A stretch of 62,812 bases of DNA, taken from assembly GCA_030694465.1 (NCBI GenBank), contig JAUXYJ010000080.1:1-62812 (forward strand), read 5' to 3'. Each line of letters starts with the position of its first letter. Positions within the stretch are counted from its first letter, which is position 1. Below, one piece after another: positions 44,234 through 51,571 of this stretch. Made by a program: the position numbers and the translations under genes. A model generated the notes under the pieces. The model was not told the DNA's origin, ran no database searches, and worked only from the letters and a program-made list of their open reading frames with translations. This DNA comes from Deltaproteobacteria bacterium. Its GTDB lineage: Bacteria > Myxococcota_A > Polyangia > Polyangiales > Ga0077539.

Positions 44234-47200
44234 ATGAGAGATCGACGTCGAGGCCTCGCGAGGCTCTCTTTGTTCGCATGTGCTGCCGTTTTAGCGGCCA
44301 CACCGGGAGCGTTCGCCCAGTCGGCGCCGCTCCAAGATACCCGGATTTTTACCGCACCCGTTGGCGCGCCGAGCGTCGTGGGCGGACCGACCCAGCGAGG
44401 CGAGATCTCGATCGTCCGCGAGCGAAACTTCACGACCACGCCGCCCTCGATGACGGGCTCTGGCGTGACCCTCACCGCGGGAAACACTGCGCGTGATGGG
44501 CTTTTCTCCGAGTCGATTTTCTTTCGCTCGGGGCCCGTCATTGACAACGCGCGCAACCCCGAGACCGATTTTACCGTGGTGTTTCCTGCGGGAGTCACCG
44601 TGCTGGGTGTTGTCTTCGCAGACGGGACGCTCGCAGCCACCCACGCCACGTGGGGCATGCAGCCCGGGATTAACTACACCGCGAGCGCCCCTGGCGTCGA
44701 AGCGCCAGGGACAGACACCCTCACGGTCACGACGGTCGCCGGCGTGACCACCCTCCGCGTCCGCACCAACATGAACACGTCGCCGTTTACCGACGACTTT
44801 CGCGTGCTGATTGACTACGGAACCGCGTTTACGCCCGGCCTCGAAATGGTGGTCAACGTCGCCATCGGTGACGACGTCAACGTCGGTGCAAACAACGGTG
44901 GACGCTCGGGTTCGCCCACCGCGTACTCGGTGCGCGTACCGCTCACGCTCTCGTGCACGGCCGACATGGACATGGACATGGTGCCCGACTGCCTCGATGG
45001 CACGCAGGACACCGACGGCGACGGGCTGCCGAACTACCTTGACAACGACGACGACGGCGACGGCGTGCCCACCGCACGCGAGCTTGGCCCCGGCGGCATC
45101 GCGCGTCCGCAAAACTCCGATCTCTCGGTCCCCGTGGGCCAAGGCACACCCGATGGCGTGCCCGACTGGCTCGACAACGACGACGACGGCGACGGGATCC
45201 TCACCCGCGATGAGCTCGGACCGGGCGGCGCAGCGGCTCCTCGCAACACGGACGCGATGCCCCCAGCAGGCGCAGGGACGGCGGACACGCTCCCGGACTA
45301 CCTCGATCGCGACGACGACGGCGACGGCATCCCTACGGCCCAAGAAGCCCTCTTGGACACCACCGCCGGCGACGACTTTGACGGCGACGGGATCCCTTCG
45401 TACCGCGATTGGGACTCGGACGCAGATGGCCTCTTGGATCGCGTCGAGGGCGTCGTCGACGCAGACCGCAATGGTCGCCCAGACTTTCTCGATCCTTCGG
45501 GTGACAGCGACGGCGACGGCGTCCCCAACAGCGTCGAGCGCGGCGGATGCATGGGAAACATGCCCGGATGCGTCAGCGGCGACCGCGACACCGACCGGGA
45601 CGGAATCCCCGATTATCTCGACCCCGACGACGACAACGACGGCATTCCCACCGCGGTTGAGCGCGCGCTCGATCCTTCGATGGGCGATGACTTCGATCGC
45701 GATGGCATCCCCTCGTACCGAGACCTCGACAGCGACGGCGACGGTGTGCTGGACAGCATCGAAGCAGGCCGAACCCCGGCCACGCCAGCCAACACCGATG
45801 GCGTCGCCGACGGTCCCGATTTCTTGGACCTCGACAGCGACAACGACTGCGCGCTCGACAGCGCGATGAGCGAAGCGGGCGCCGCACGCATCACCGTCGC
45901 GACCAACCCCAACGCGAACTGCACGACGGCCGCGCTGCCCGTGTGCTTGCTCACGCGTGGTGTCTGCGTCGCCGATACGGACTCGGACATGGATGGCATC
46001 CCCAACCTCGTCGAGATCCGAATTGGCACGGACCCAAACAACCCCGATTCGGACATGGACGGCATCCCGGATGGCGTCGAAGTGGGCCCGGGCCCAACGT
46101 TCACACCACGGGACACCGACCGCGATGGCCGGATTGATGCGCTCGATCCCGACGATGACAACGACGGGATTCTCACCCGCGATGAGCTCGGACCCGGTGG
46201 CTACATGATGCCCCTCAACACCGACGCGATGGTGCCCGCGGGCTCGGGCATGTCGGACATGGTCCCGGACTATCTGGACACCGACGACGATGGCGACGGC
46301 ATTCTCACCGCAGACGAAGCCCGCCTCGACACCTCGATGGGCGATGACTTCGATGGCGACGGAATCCCCTCGTATCGTGACTGGGACTCGGACGGCGACG
46401 GTCTCGCGGACTTCGTCGAGGGCGTCATGGACCGTGACATGAACGGCCGCCCGGACTTTCTCGATCCCACCGGCGACAGCGACGGCGACGGCGTCCCCAA
46501 CAGCGTCGAGCGCGGCGGATGCATGGGAAATATGCCCGGATGTGTCAACGGCGACCGCGACACCGACCGCGACGGCATTCCCGATTATCTCGACCCCGAC
46601 GACGACAACGACGGCATCCCCACCGCGGTTGAGCGCGCGCTCGACCCCTCGATGGGCGATGACTTCGACGGCGACGGGATCCCCTCGTACCGAGACCTCG
46701 ACAGCGACGGCGACGGTGATTTGGACAGCGAAGAAGCTGGCCGAACGCCCACCATGCCAGCCAACACCGATGGCGCAATGGATGGCCCCGATTTCTTGGA
46801 CCTCGACAGCGACAACGACTGCGCTCCCGATAGTGTGATGAGCGAAGACGGCGCCGCGCGTGTCACGGTCGCAGCAGACCCGAGCGCTGCTTGCAGCGAA
46901 CCCACCGCGGTCTGCGACACCTCAAGCGGTGTCTGCGTGGCCTGCACGACGAGCGTCATGGGAAGCGGCAATGGCTGCGCCTCCAACGCCAACGGGACCC
47001 GCTGCCTCCCCGGCAGCTCGATCGCGACCAACGCCTGCGGTTGCGCGACGGACATGGACTGCCCTGCAGACCGCATGTGCGATTCGACCAACATGCGCTG
47101 CGAGGCGCGTGTGAGCACGGACGGCGGCATGGGCGATGGCGCGACAGACCCCGACGCTTCGGTTGAAGCCGATGCTTCGGTTGAAGCCGACGGCTCAGCC

Positions 47201-47449
47201 ACGATGGACGCTTCTGTGACCGCAGACGGCGGCCCACGCCCCGACGCGATGCTGCCCGATGGCGCGCGCATGGACAGCGGCAACGTCGCGGATGCGGGCA
47301 CTTTTGCAGGTGTTTTGTCAGGCGATGGCGCGTGCGCGTGTCGTGTGGCGGCCGCTCCGGCGCGGGCCCCGAGCGCGGGCTTCTGCTCGCTCGCGGCGAT
47401 GGCCGCGGTCGTGACGGCGATGAGCGCACGTCGACGTAAGCGCGCCTAA
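44234..47449 (+). CDS. Large secreted protein with thrombospondin type 3 repeats and MYXO-CTERM-like tail
   Basis: A 1071-aa surface protein. Signal MRDRRRGLARLSLFACAAVLAATPGAFAQ. Residues ~30-240 form a beta-rich domain; ~250-880 are many Ca-binding TSP3-type repeats (DTDGDGLPNYLDNDDDGDGV; DRDTDRDGIPDYLDPDDDND). Blocks at 45181-45850 and 46153-46822 are near-identical at DNA level with a 972-bp offset. A Cys-rich patch and an Asp/Ala linker (DASVEADASVEADG) lead to GDGACACRV, a hydrophobic helix and RRRKRA, a MYXO-CTERM-like anchor. TSP3 stalks project adhesins outward. It is divergent from pqqC with 166 bp between. Confidence 0.9.
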   Translation: MRDRRRGLARLSLFACAAVLAATPGAFAQSAPLQDTRIFTAPVGAPSVVGGPTQRGEISIVRERNFTTTPPSMTGSGVTLTAGNTARDGLFSESIFFRSGPVIDNARNPETDFTVVFPAGVTVLGVVFADGTLAATHATWGMQPGINYTASAPGVEAPGTDTLTVTTVAGVTTLRVRTNMNTSPFTDDFRVLIDYGTAFTPGLEMVVNVAIGDDVNVGANNGGRSGSPTAYSVRVPLTLSCTADMDMDMVPDCLDGTQDTDGDGLPNYLDNDDDGDGVPTARELGPGGIARPQNSDLSVPVGQGTPDGVPDWLDNDDDGDGILTRDELGPGGAAAPRNTDAMPPAGAGTADTLPDYLDRDDDGDGIPTAQEALLDTTAGDDFDGDGIPSYRDWDSDADGLLDRVEGVVDADRNGRPDFLDPSGDSDGDGVPNSVERGGCMGNMPGCVSGDRDTDRDGIPDYLDPDDDNDGIPTAVERALDPSMGDDFDRDGIPSYRDLDSDGDGVLDSIEAGRTPATPANTDGVADGPDFLDLDSDNDCALDSAMSEAGAARITVATNPNANCTTAALPVCLLTRGVCVADTDSDMDGIPNLVEIRIGTDPNNPDSDMDGIPDGVEVGPGPTFTPRDTDRDGRIDALDPDDDNDGILTRDELGPGGYMMPLNTDAMVPAGSGMSDMVPDYLDTDDDGDGILTADEARLDTSMGDDFDGDGIPSYRDWDSDGDGLADFVEGVMDRDMNGRPDFLDPTGDSDGDGVPNSVERGGCMGNMPGCVNGDRDTDRDGIPDYLDPDDDNDGIPTAVERALDPSMGDDFDGDGIPSYRDLDSDGDGDLDSEEAGRTPTMPANTDGAMDGPDFLDLDSDNDCAPDSVMSEDGAARVTVAADPSAACSEPTAVCDTSSGVCVACTTSVMGSGNGCASNANGTRCLPGSSIATNACGCATDMDCPADRMCDSTNMRCEARVSTDGGMGDGATDPDASVEADASVEADGSATMDASVTADGGPRPDAMLPDGARMDSGNVADAGTFAGVLSGDGACACRVAAAPARAPSAGFCSLAAMAAVVTAMSARRRKRA

Positions 47450-47520
47450 CGAGCGCTCGCGCAAGCGCTGCGCGACGCGAAGACAAGGGCCAAGGGGACC
47501 ACCACCGTGAGGTGGGCGTC

Positions 47521-48133
47521 AGGGCAAGCGCATCAAAAATCCTTCAAGCCCGCCGCGAGGACGGCGAGGAGATCGTCACCGTTGCGGTCCGCAATCTTTC
47601 GGCGCTGCACGACGCTGCGGCGTCCAAAGGGGTTCGCTTAAGCAGGATGAGGGCGAGCTTGCGAAGCCAGGCGATGTTCTGTGGGGCATTTACCTGGTGG
47701 ATTCGCGAACAAGGGTGAGATCGACCTAGAGCCTCGGGCGTTGCAAACGTCCACGGGGTCCCGTTCGCGTTGCTGATCCGATCGCGATTGCGGCTGGTCT
47801 GCTGGAGGGCGTGCCATTGTTCGGTAACAAGGGATGTCAGCGAATTCACCGCGCTAGTCGCGCAGCCCACCGTCGTGGCGACAATCAAAAGTTGGTGTCT
47901 GAGAGAGTCACAGCGTTTGCCGTCGCGCTGCAGAACAATTGACTCGAGTGATAAAACCAACCGGGCCATCGACGCGCGGTGCTCCAATTGAGCCACGAAT
48001 CACGCACGCGATAGTCGATCTCGTAGTCGACGTTTGACACGTTGCTGTCGAGATAGCCCGCAAGCGGCCTAAGACAGACTTGCGAGCCGTCACTTGCCCT
48101 TCAGCTGCAAGCCATTTTTGATGCGCTTGCCCT
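47521..48133 (-). mobile_element. Decayed, internally deleted IS element (ISAs1-like)
   Basis: Two perfect 20-bp inverted repeats, agggcaagcgcatcaaaaat at 47521-47540 and its complement at 48114-48133, bound a 613-bp segment of lower coding quality. Inside, near the left repeat and on the minus strand, lies the C-terminal part of a transposase whose stop codon sits within the repeat, as in many IS elements. The element is about half the usual length of the ISAs1 family, so most of the transposase is lost. No clear target-site duplication flanks it. It lies between the TSP3 protein gene and the PqqA-like gene. Confidence 0.7.
47533..47705 (-). pseudogene. Transposase C-terminal remnant with frameshift
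   Basis: On the minus strand one frame reads HQVNAPQNIAWLRKLALILLKR, like the conserved C-terminal helix of ISAs1-family DDE transposases (xAPxNLxxLRKLALNLLK). The continuation is found in another frame as RRSVVQRRKIADRNGDDLLA followed by VLAAGLKDF and a stop at 47533-47535, inside the terminal repeat. The switch of frame marks a frameshift just after the LLKR segment. Upstream parts are not recognisable. Confidence 0.65.
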
Positions 48134-48241
48134 TGAGGGGTGTCGTGACGCACGGTTGCATGTGCGCTGAGGTCTTGTAGTCTCTGTGCGTGCGCGGTCT
48201 GATCGCGCAGATCTACTTGGCCCTCAAAGGAGCGCTCTCAA

Positions 48242-48391
48242 ATGGACATGACAATCGCTGCGACCGACGAAATGACTGGCACTCTTGCAGACGCCAGCGA
48301 GCAAGAGCTGTGGACCACGCCCGTTGTCGATGAGCAGTCGGCCTGCGCCGAGATCTGCGCGTACGTCTACACGGCGCCCACGCCGGTCTGA
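48242..48391 (+). CDS. pqqA: PqqA-like PQQ precursor peptide
   Basis: A 49-aa ORF with a good ribosome site (aaaggag, 9 nt before ATG). The C-terminal half reads WTTPVVDEQSACAEICAY. It aligns without gaps with classical PqqA from Trp to Tyr (18 residues): W-T-x-P, an acidic residue at position 8, and E-x-x-x-Y, whose Glu and Tyr are the residues joined by PqqE to build PQQ. Gly and Thr of the usual G-x-E-V-T-x-Y are both Cys here (C-A-E-I-C-A-Y). It has a ~23-aa N-terminal extension compared with usual 23-30-aa PqqA. It lies 4.2 kb from pqqC on the opposite strand, separated by the TSP3 gene and a decayed IS. No other pqqA is seen near pqqCDE. Confidence 0.72.
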   Translation: MDMTIAATDEMTGTLADASEQELWTTPVVDEQSACAEICAYVYTAPTPV

Positions 48392-48410
48392 CCTTCGCGC
48401 GCTGCGGGGA

Positions 48411-48674
48411 TCAGCCGTTCTTGATTTTCTCGGGGGATTTTTCGGCCGGTTGTTCTTCGCGTGAGGGCTCGCTGGGGGTGAGCTCTTTGTTCATGCGCTC
48501 GACAACGATGATTTCGTTGTCACCTAGCTTTCGACCCAGCGCCTTCTCGACGATCGCGCGGTGGTCTCGCTCGTGCTCGTGCGGCAGCGCGTCGTCGTCG
48601 CTCTCGTAGCCGATCGTCAGCTCACGCTTGCCAGTGCGGGGATTGTGTTTGAATCGAATGGTGACTTCGGCCAT
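48411..48674 (-). CDS. Small acidic protein, possible FtsH ternary system component (fvmX3-like)
   Basis: An 87-aa protein starting MAEVTIRFKHNPRTGKRELTIGYESDDDALPHEHERDHRAIVEKALG, with a charged, disordered tail (EPSREEQPAEKSPEKIKNG). The 'TGKRxLxIxYESDxDALPxEHExxHR' pattern is, to my recollection, like a short conserved domain found next to FtsH-type proteases in so-called FtsH ternary systems; this could not be checked. It is 51 bp downstream of the FtsH-like gene on the same strand. ATG 48674 is chosen over 48713, which would extend toward the upstream stop. It converges with the PqqA-like gene with a 19-bp gap. Confidence 0.68.
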   Translation of the reverse strand: MAEVTIRFKHNPRTGKRELTIGYESDDDALPHEHERDHRAIVEKALGRKLGDNEIIVVERMNKELTPSEPSREEQPAEKSPEKIKNG

Positions 48675-48724
48675 CGGCGCTTCTCGGTTAGGCTGTTCAA
48701 AAAGAGTATGCAAATTCGCAGCGA

Positions 48725-50935
48725 TTATGTGTTCGTCTGAGAGCCCGTGGGTGTCTCACTCGCGGTTCTCTCCGTGGGCTCACGAGGCTCCATAGGCTCA
48801 CTGGGCAGGTTCGCGCCGCTGGGCTCTTCGCGCTGCGTTTTGACAAAGCCCGCGATGCTCGAAGCGTCGAGCACCTTGCGCTCAAGCAGCAGTGACACCA
48901 GCGCATCGTGCAGCGCGCGGTTGTCACGCAACAGCTGCTCGCAGCGCTGCATCTCTTCGCGAAGCATTCGGTCGATCTCTTCGTCGCGCGCCTGCAATCT
49001 CACAGGCGAAACCGTGCGCCCTTTGGGTCCGTCTTCGTCCTCTAAGAACACCCGCACGCCGAGCTTGGACATGCCGTATTGGTCCACCAACGCGCGCACG
49101 ATGCTGTTGGCTTGCTGCAGGTCGTTCCATGCGCCGATCGAGAACTCGCCAAAGACCATCTTCTCGGCGGCCATCCCCGCGAGCCCAACGCACACCTCTG
49201 CGCGCATGTCTTCTTCGGTCATCGCGTACGGCCGCGCACGCGCTTGCCGCATCACGTAGCCTAACGCGCCCTCCATGTCGGCCACGATCGAGATGCGCTC
49301 GGGCGGCGTCGCGCGCGGCAGCAAGATCGCGCTCAGCGCGTGTCCCGCTTCGTGCACCGCGACCACTTTCTCTTCGTGCGCAGACAGATTGACCGGGCGC
49401 CGCGTCTTGCGCTGCAGGGCCTTGTCAATGTCGTCACTCGTAAACGCTGTGCTGCCCGTCCGGATCGCCTGTCGCTTGAGCGCACGGCACACCGCCTGGA
49501 TGTGATCGCCCGCAAAAGGAATGCCCTTTTCGCGATCGGCCATGCCCTCGGTCCTGCGCACCATGTGCTGGATCAGCGGCTCGGTCAGCTGAAGATTAAA
49601 CCGCTCGTTGTAGATCCGAATGATCGCCCCGCGGTCCTCGGCCGAGGGCGCAGGGATCTCGATCATAAACTCGAAGCGACCAGGTCGCATGAGCGCGCCA
49701 TCGAGGCTCTCCAAGAAGTTCGTCGTGGCCACAATGAAGACCATCTCGTTCTTGCGAAAGCCATCCATCTCGGTGAGCAGCTGGTTGACCATCGAGTGCT
49801 CAACGCCCGAGCCCACATAGGACCCACGCTGGTGCGCAAAAGAGTCGATTTCGTCGAAGATAATCACCGACGGCGCCGCCTGTCGCGCTTGTCTAAACAC
49901 ACGCCGGAGGTTCTCTTCGCTCTCGCCGACCCACTTCGATTTGAGCTCAGGACCCGACACCACCAGCACGCTCGCGTTGAGCGCGGTCGCCATCGCCTTG
50001 GCGAAGTAAGTCTTGCCCGTCCCCGGAGGCCCATGAAAAATCACGCCCCGAGGCAACAGACTCTCAAGGACCTCAATGTCTGCGCTGTTTTCGAGGTTCT
50101 CTTTGCGTCGCGTCAGATCAATAAGCTCTTCGCGAAGTCGTGACTTCACCTCGCCATAGCCACCGATGTCCTTGTCGAGGTCCACGTTGGGGAGCTCGAT
50201 GTCTTCGGACACGGTTTGCTTGCGAATCTCCTGATAGATCTCTTGATGCGCGGGGCGCCCAGGCGAGGCCTCACGGCGAAGCGCGAGGTCGCTAAAGAGC
50301 TTGCGACAGCGCACAGGGTTGAGCCCCGAGACGTATTTGTAGAGCCCGTACGGATCAAAGTCCGTGTTGTGCATCGACTTGGCTTCACGCTGCGTCACGA
50401 TCTTCGGAAGCGCGTCGCGCGGAGTCCCGATGATCTCCCGCTTGGCCGCAAACACCCCCTGGATCACCCGCGGGATCTCAAAGCTCGGGTCGCGAAACCC
50501 AAGCAACACCGCCTCGGGGTTCTCGTACAAAAGCGGGATGGACTCGCGCGCCTCAAGGGTCAGCCCAGTGTGCGTCGTCGTGAGCACATCGAGATGCAGC
50601 AGCACGATGATCGTCCGCTCGACGCTCCCGCGGATCGCGTCCGTGAGCTGCGCGAGCATGCGCGACAGGTTGCTCCCAGGGGGATCATCTGGGCGAGGGC
50701 GGCCGTCGACGACCACGAGCTTTGGGCTGTCTTTTTGCCTGCGAAGTCGCGCTCGTACCGCGAGATACAAATAGAGCGATAGCTCTTTTTCGCACTCGAC
50801 AAGCACGCTCGTCCCGCGACGCAGCCGCTCTTCGATAAAGCTAATGTCGTCGTTGCACGCGGCCTCGACGGCCTCTTCGATGCGCACCGCGTTGGGCAGC
50901 TGCCCAATGGGCATCACTCGCTGGTTGTTACTCAT
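48725..50935 (-). CDS. Soluble FtsH-type AAA+ protease with extra degenerate AAA-like N-domain
   Basis: A 736-aa ATP-dependent zinc metalloprotease. Residues ~30-245 look like an AAA-type domain that has lost its Walker A Lys (RRGTSVLVECEKEL; VERTIIVLLHLDVL; EAVLLGFRDPSFEIP). The active AAA module has Walker A GPPGTGKT at 302-309, Walker B VIIFDEID at 357-364 and the arginine-finger segment LMRPGRFEF. The M41 peptidase has HEAGH at 528-532 and Asp605 in GAWNDLQQAN as third zinc ligand. Unlike housekeeping FtsH there are no transmembrane segments. The Glu/Pro/Thr-rich tail is disordered. Gene order, with a vWA protein and two small proteins, suggests a dedicated protein-quality or conflict system. 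Confidence 0.93.
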   Translation of the reverse strand: MSNNQRVMPIGQLPNAVRIEEAVEAACNDDISFIEERLRRGTSVLVECEKELSLYLYLAVRARLRRQKDSPKLVVVDGRPRPDDPPGSNLSRMLAQLTDAIRGSVERTIIVLLHLDVLTTTHTGLTLEARESIPLLYENPEAVLLGFRDPSFEIPRVIQGVFAAKREIIGTPRDALPKIVTQREAKSMHNTDFDPYGLYKYVSGLNPVRCRKLFSDLALRREASPGRPAHQEIYQEIRKQTVSEDIELPNVDLDKDIGGYGEVKSRLREELIDLTRRKENLENSADIEVLESLLPRGVIFHGPPGTGKTYFAKAMATALNASVLVVSGPELKSKWVGESEENLRRVFRQARQAAPSVIIFDEIDSFAHQRGSYVGSGVEHSMVNQLLTEMDGFRKNEMVFIVATTNFLESLDGALMRPGRFEFMIEIPAPSAEDRGAIIRIYNERFNLQLTEPLIQHMVRRTEGMADREKGIPFAGDHIQAVCRALKRQAIRTGSTAFTSDDIDKALQRKTRRPVNLSAHEEKVVAVHEAGHALSAILLPRATPPERISIVADMEGALGYVMRQARARPYAMTEEDMRAEVCVGLAGMAAEKMVFGEFSIGAWNDLQQANSIVRALVDQYGMSKLGVRVFLEDEDGPKGRTVSPVRLQARDEEIDRMLREEMQRCEQLLRDNRALHDALVSLLLERKVLDASSIAGFVKTQREEPSGANLPSEPMEPREPTERTASETPTGSQTNT

Positions 50936-50978
50936 CGATTTCTCTCCCAGCGTCTCGCCGCCCCAGACAACTCAGCGC

Positions 50979-51500
50979 TCATACCCGCACCTTGATCACG
51001 ACCTCGTACTCGCCGTCTTCGCCACGCGATTCGCGCATGCCTTCGACGGTCCCCATGCTCGCCGCGCGCTTCTTGAGCGCCTCGACGTAGACACGCTGGA
51101 TCGCCGCATCAATGCCGACGCGCACGTCTCCCTCGGCGCGCTCAAGCTCGCGCACGAGCTCTTGCCTGAGCTTCTCGCTGGTCTCTTTCTCAGCTTTGTC
51201 CAGCGCTTGGGCTGCGCCCGAGTCCTCGATGCCCCGCGCGACGACCTCTTTGGACCGCGTCAACGCCACGGTGACCTTCTTGCCATCGGGAGAGAGCACC
51301 GCCGTCACTCCGCCGGTCTCGCGGGACATCGAGCCGTCGCTCTCGCGCGTCCAACCGTCTCGCGCCAGCTCATCTCGGAGCAGCGTGGTCATGTCCCCCT
51401 CGCAGATCACGTCGAGCATTTCGACTGTGATTTCGGCCCGATCGTTGACGATGACCGTGTTGCGCACGGTGACCCAGTTGACAGCATACCCTCGGCTCAT
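50979..51500 (-). CDS. Coiled-coil partner protein of the FtsH-like protease (fvmX2-like)
   Basis: A 173-aa soluble protein. The first ~85 residues form a beta-rich unit (VEMLDVICEGDMTTLLRDELARDGW; SMSRETGGVTAVLSPDGKKVTVAL). Residues ~95-150 are a long charged helix (ALDKAEKETSEKLRQELVRELERAEG), likely coiled coil. A final strand pair (GEDGEYEVVIKVRV) closes it. This pattern recalls a small component, named domain X2 in my memory, that accompanies FtsH-type proteases; not verified. It lies 43 bp upstream of the protease gene and 71 bp downstream of the vWA gene. Confidence 0.7.
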   Translation of the reverse strand: MSRGYAVNWVTVRNTVIVNDRAEITVEMLDVICEGDMTTLLRDELARDGWTRESDGSMSRETGGVTAVLSPDGKKVTVALTRSKEVVARGIEDSGAAQALDKAEKETSEKLRQELVRELERAEGDVRVGIDAAIQRVYVEALKKRAASMGTVEGMRESRGEDGEYEVVIKVRV

Positions 51501-51571
51501 GGCTGCTCAGACTGCGCTCGGGGCCCACCTTCCGCAAGCCGATTGGGTCACTTTGGCGTGTTCATTCGCGC

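Noticed and set aside
44291..45343. 350-aa minus-strand ORF opposite the TSP3 protein
   Set aside because: Composition follows the antisense of Asp/Gly repeats; no independent start signal or homology.
47544..47996. 150-aa minus-strand ORF as a real gene
   Set aside because: Its only recognisable part is a transposase tail that continues in another frame; the whole lies inside the terminal repeats of a decayed IS.
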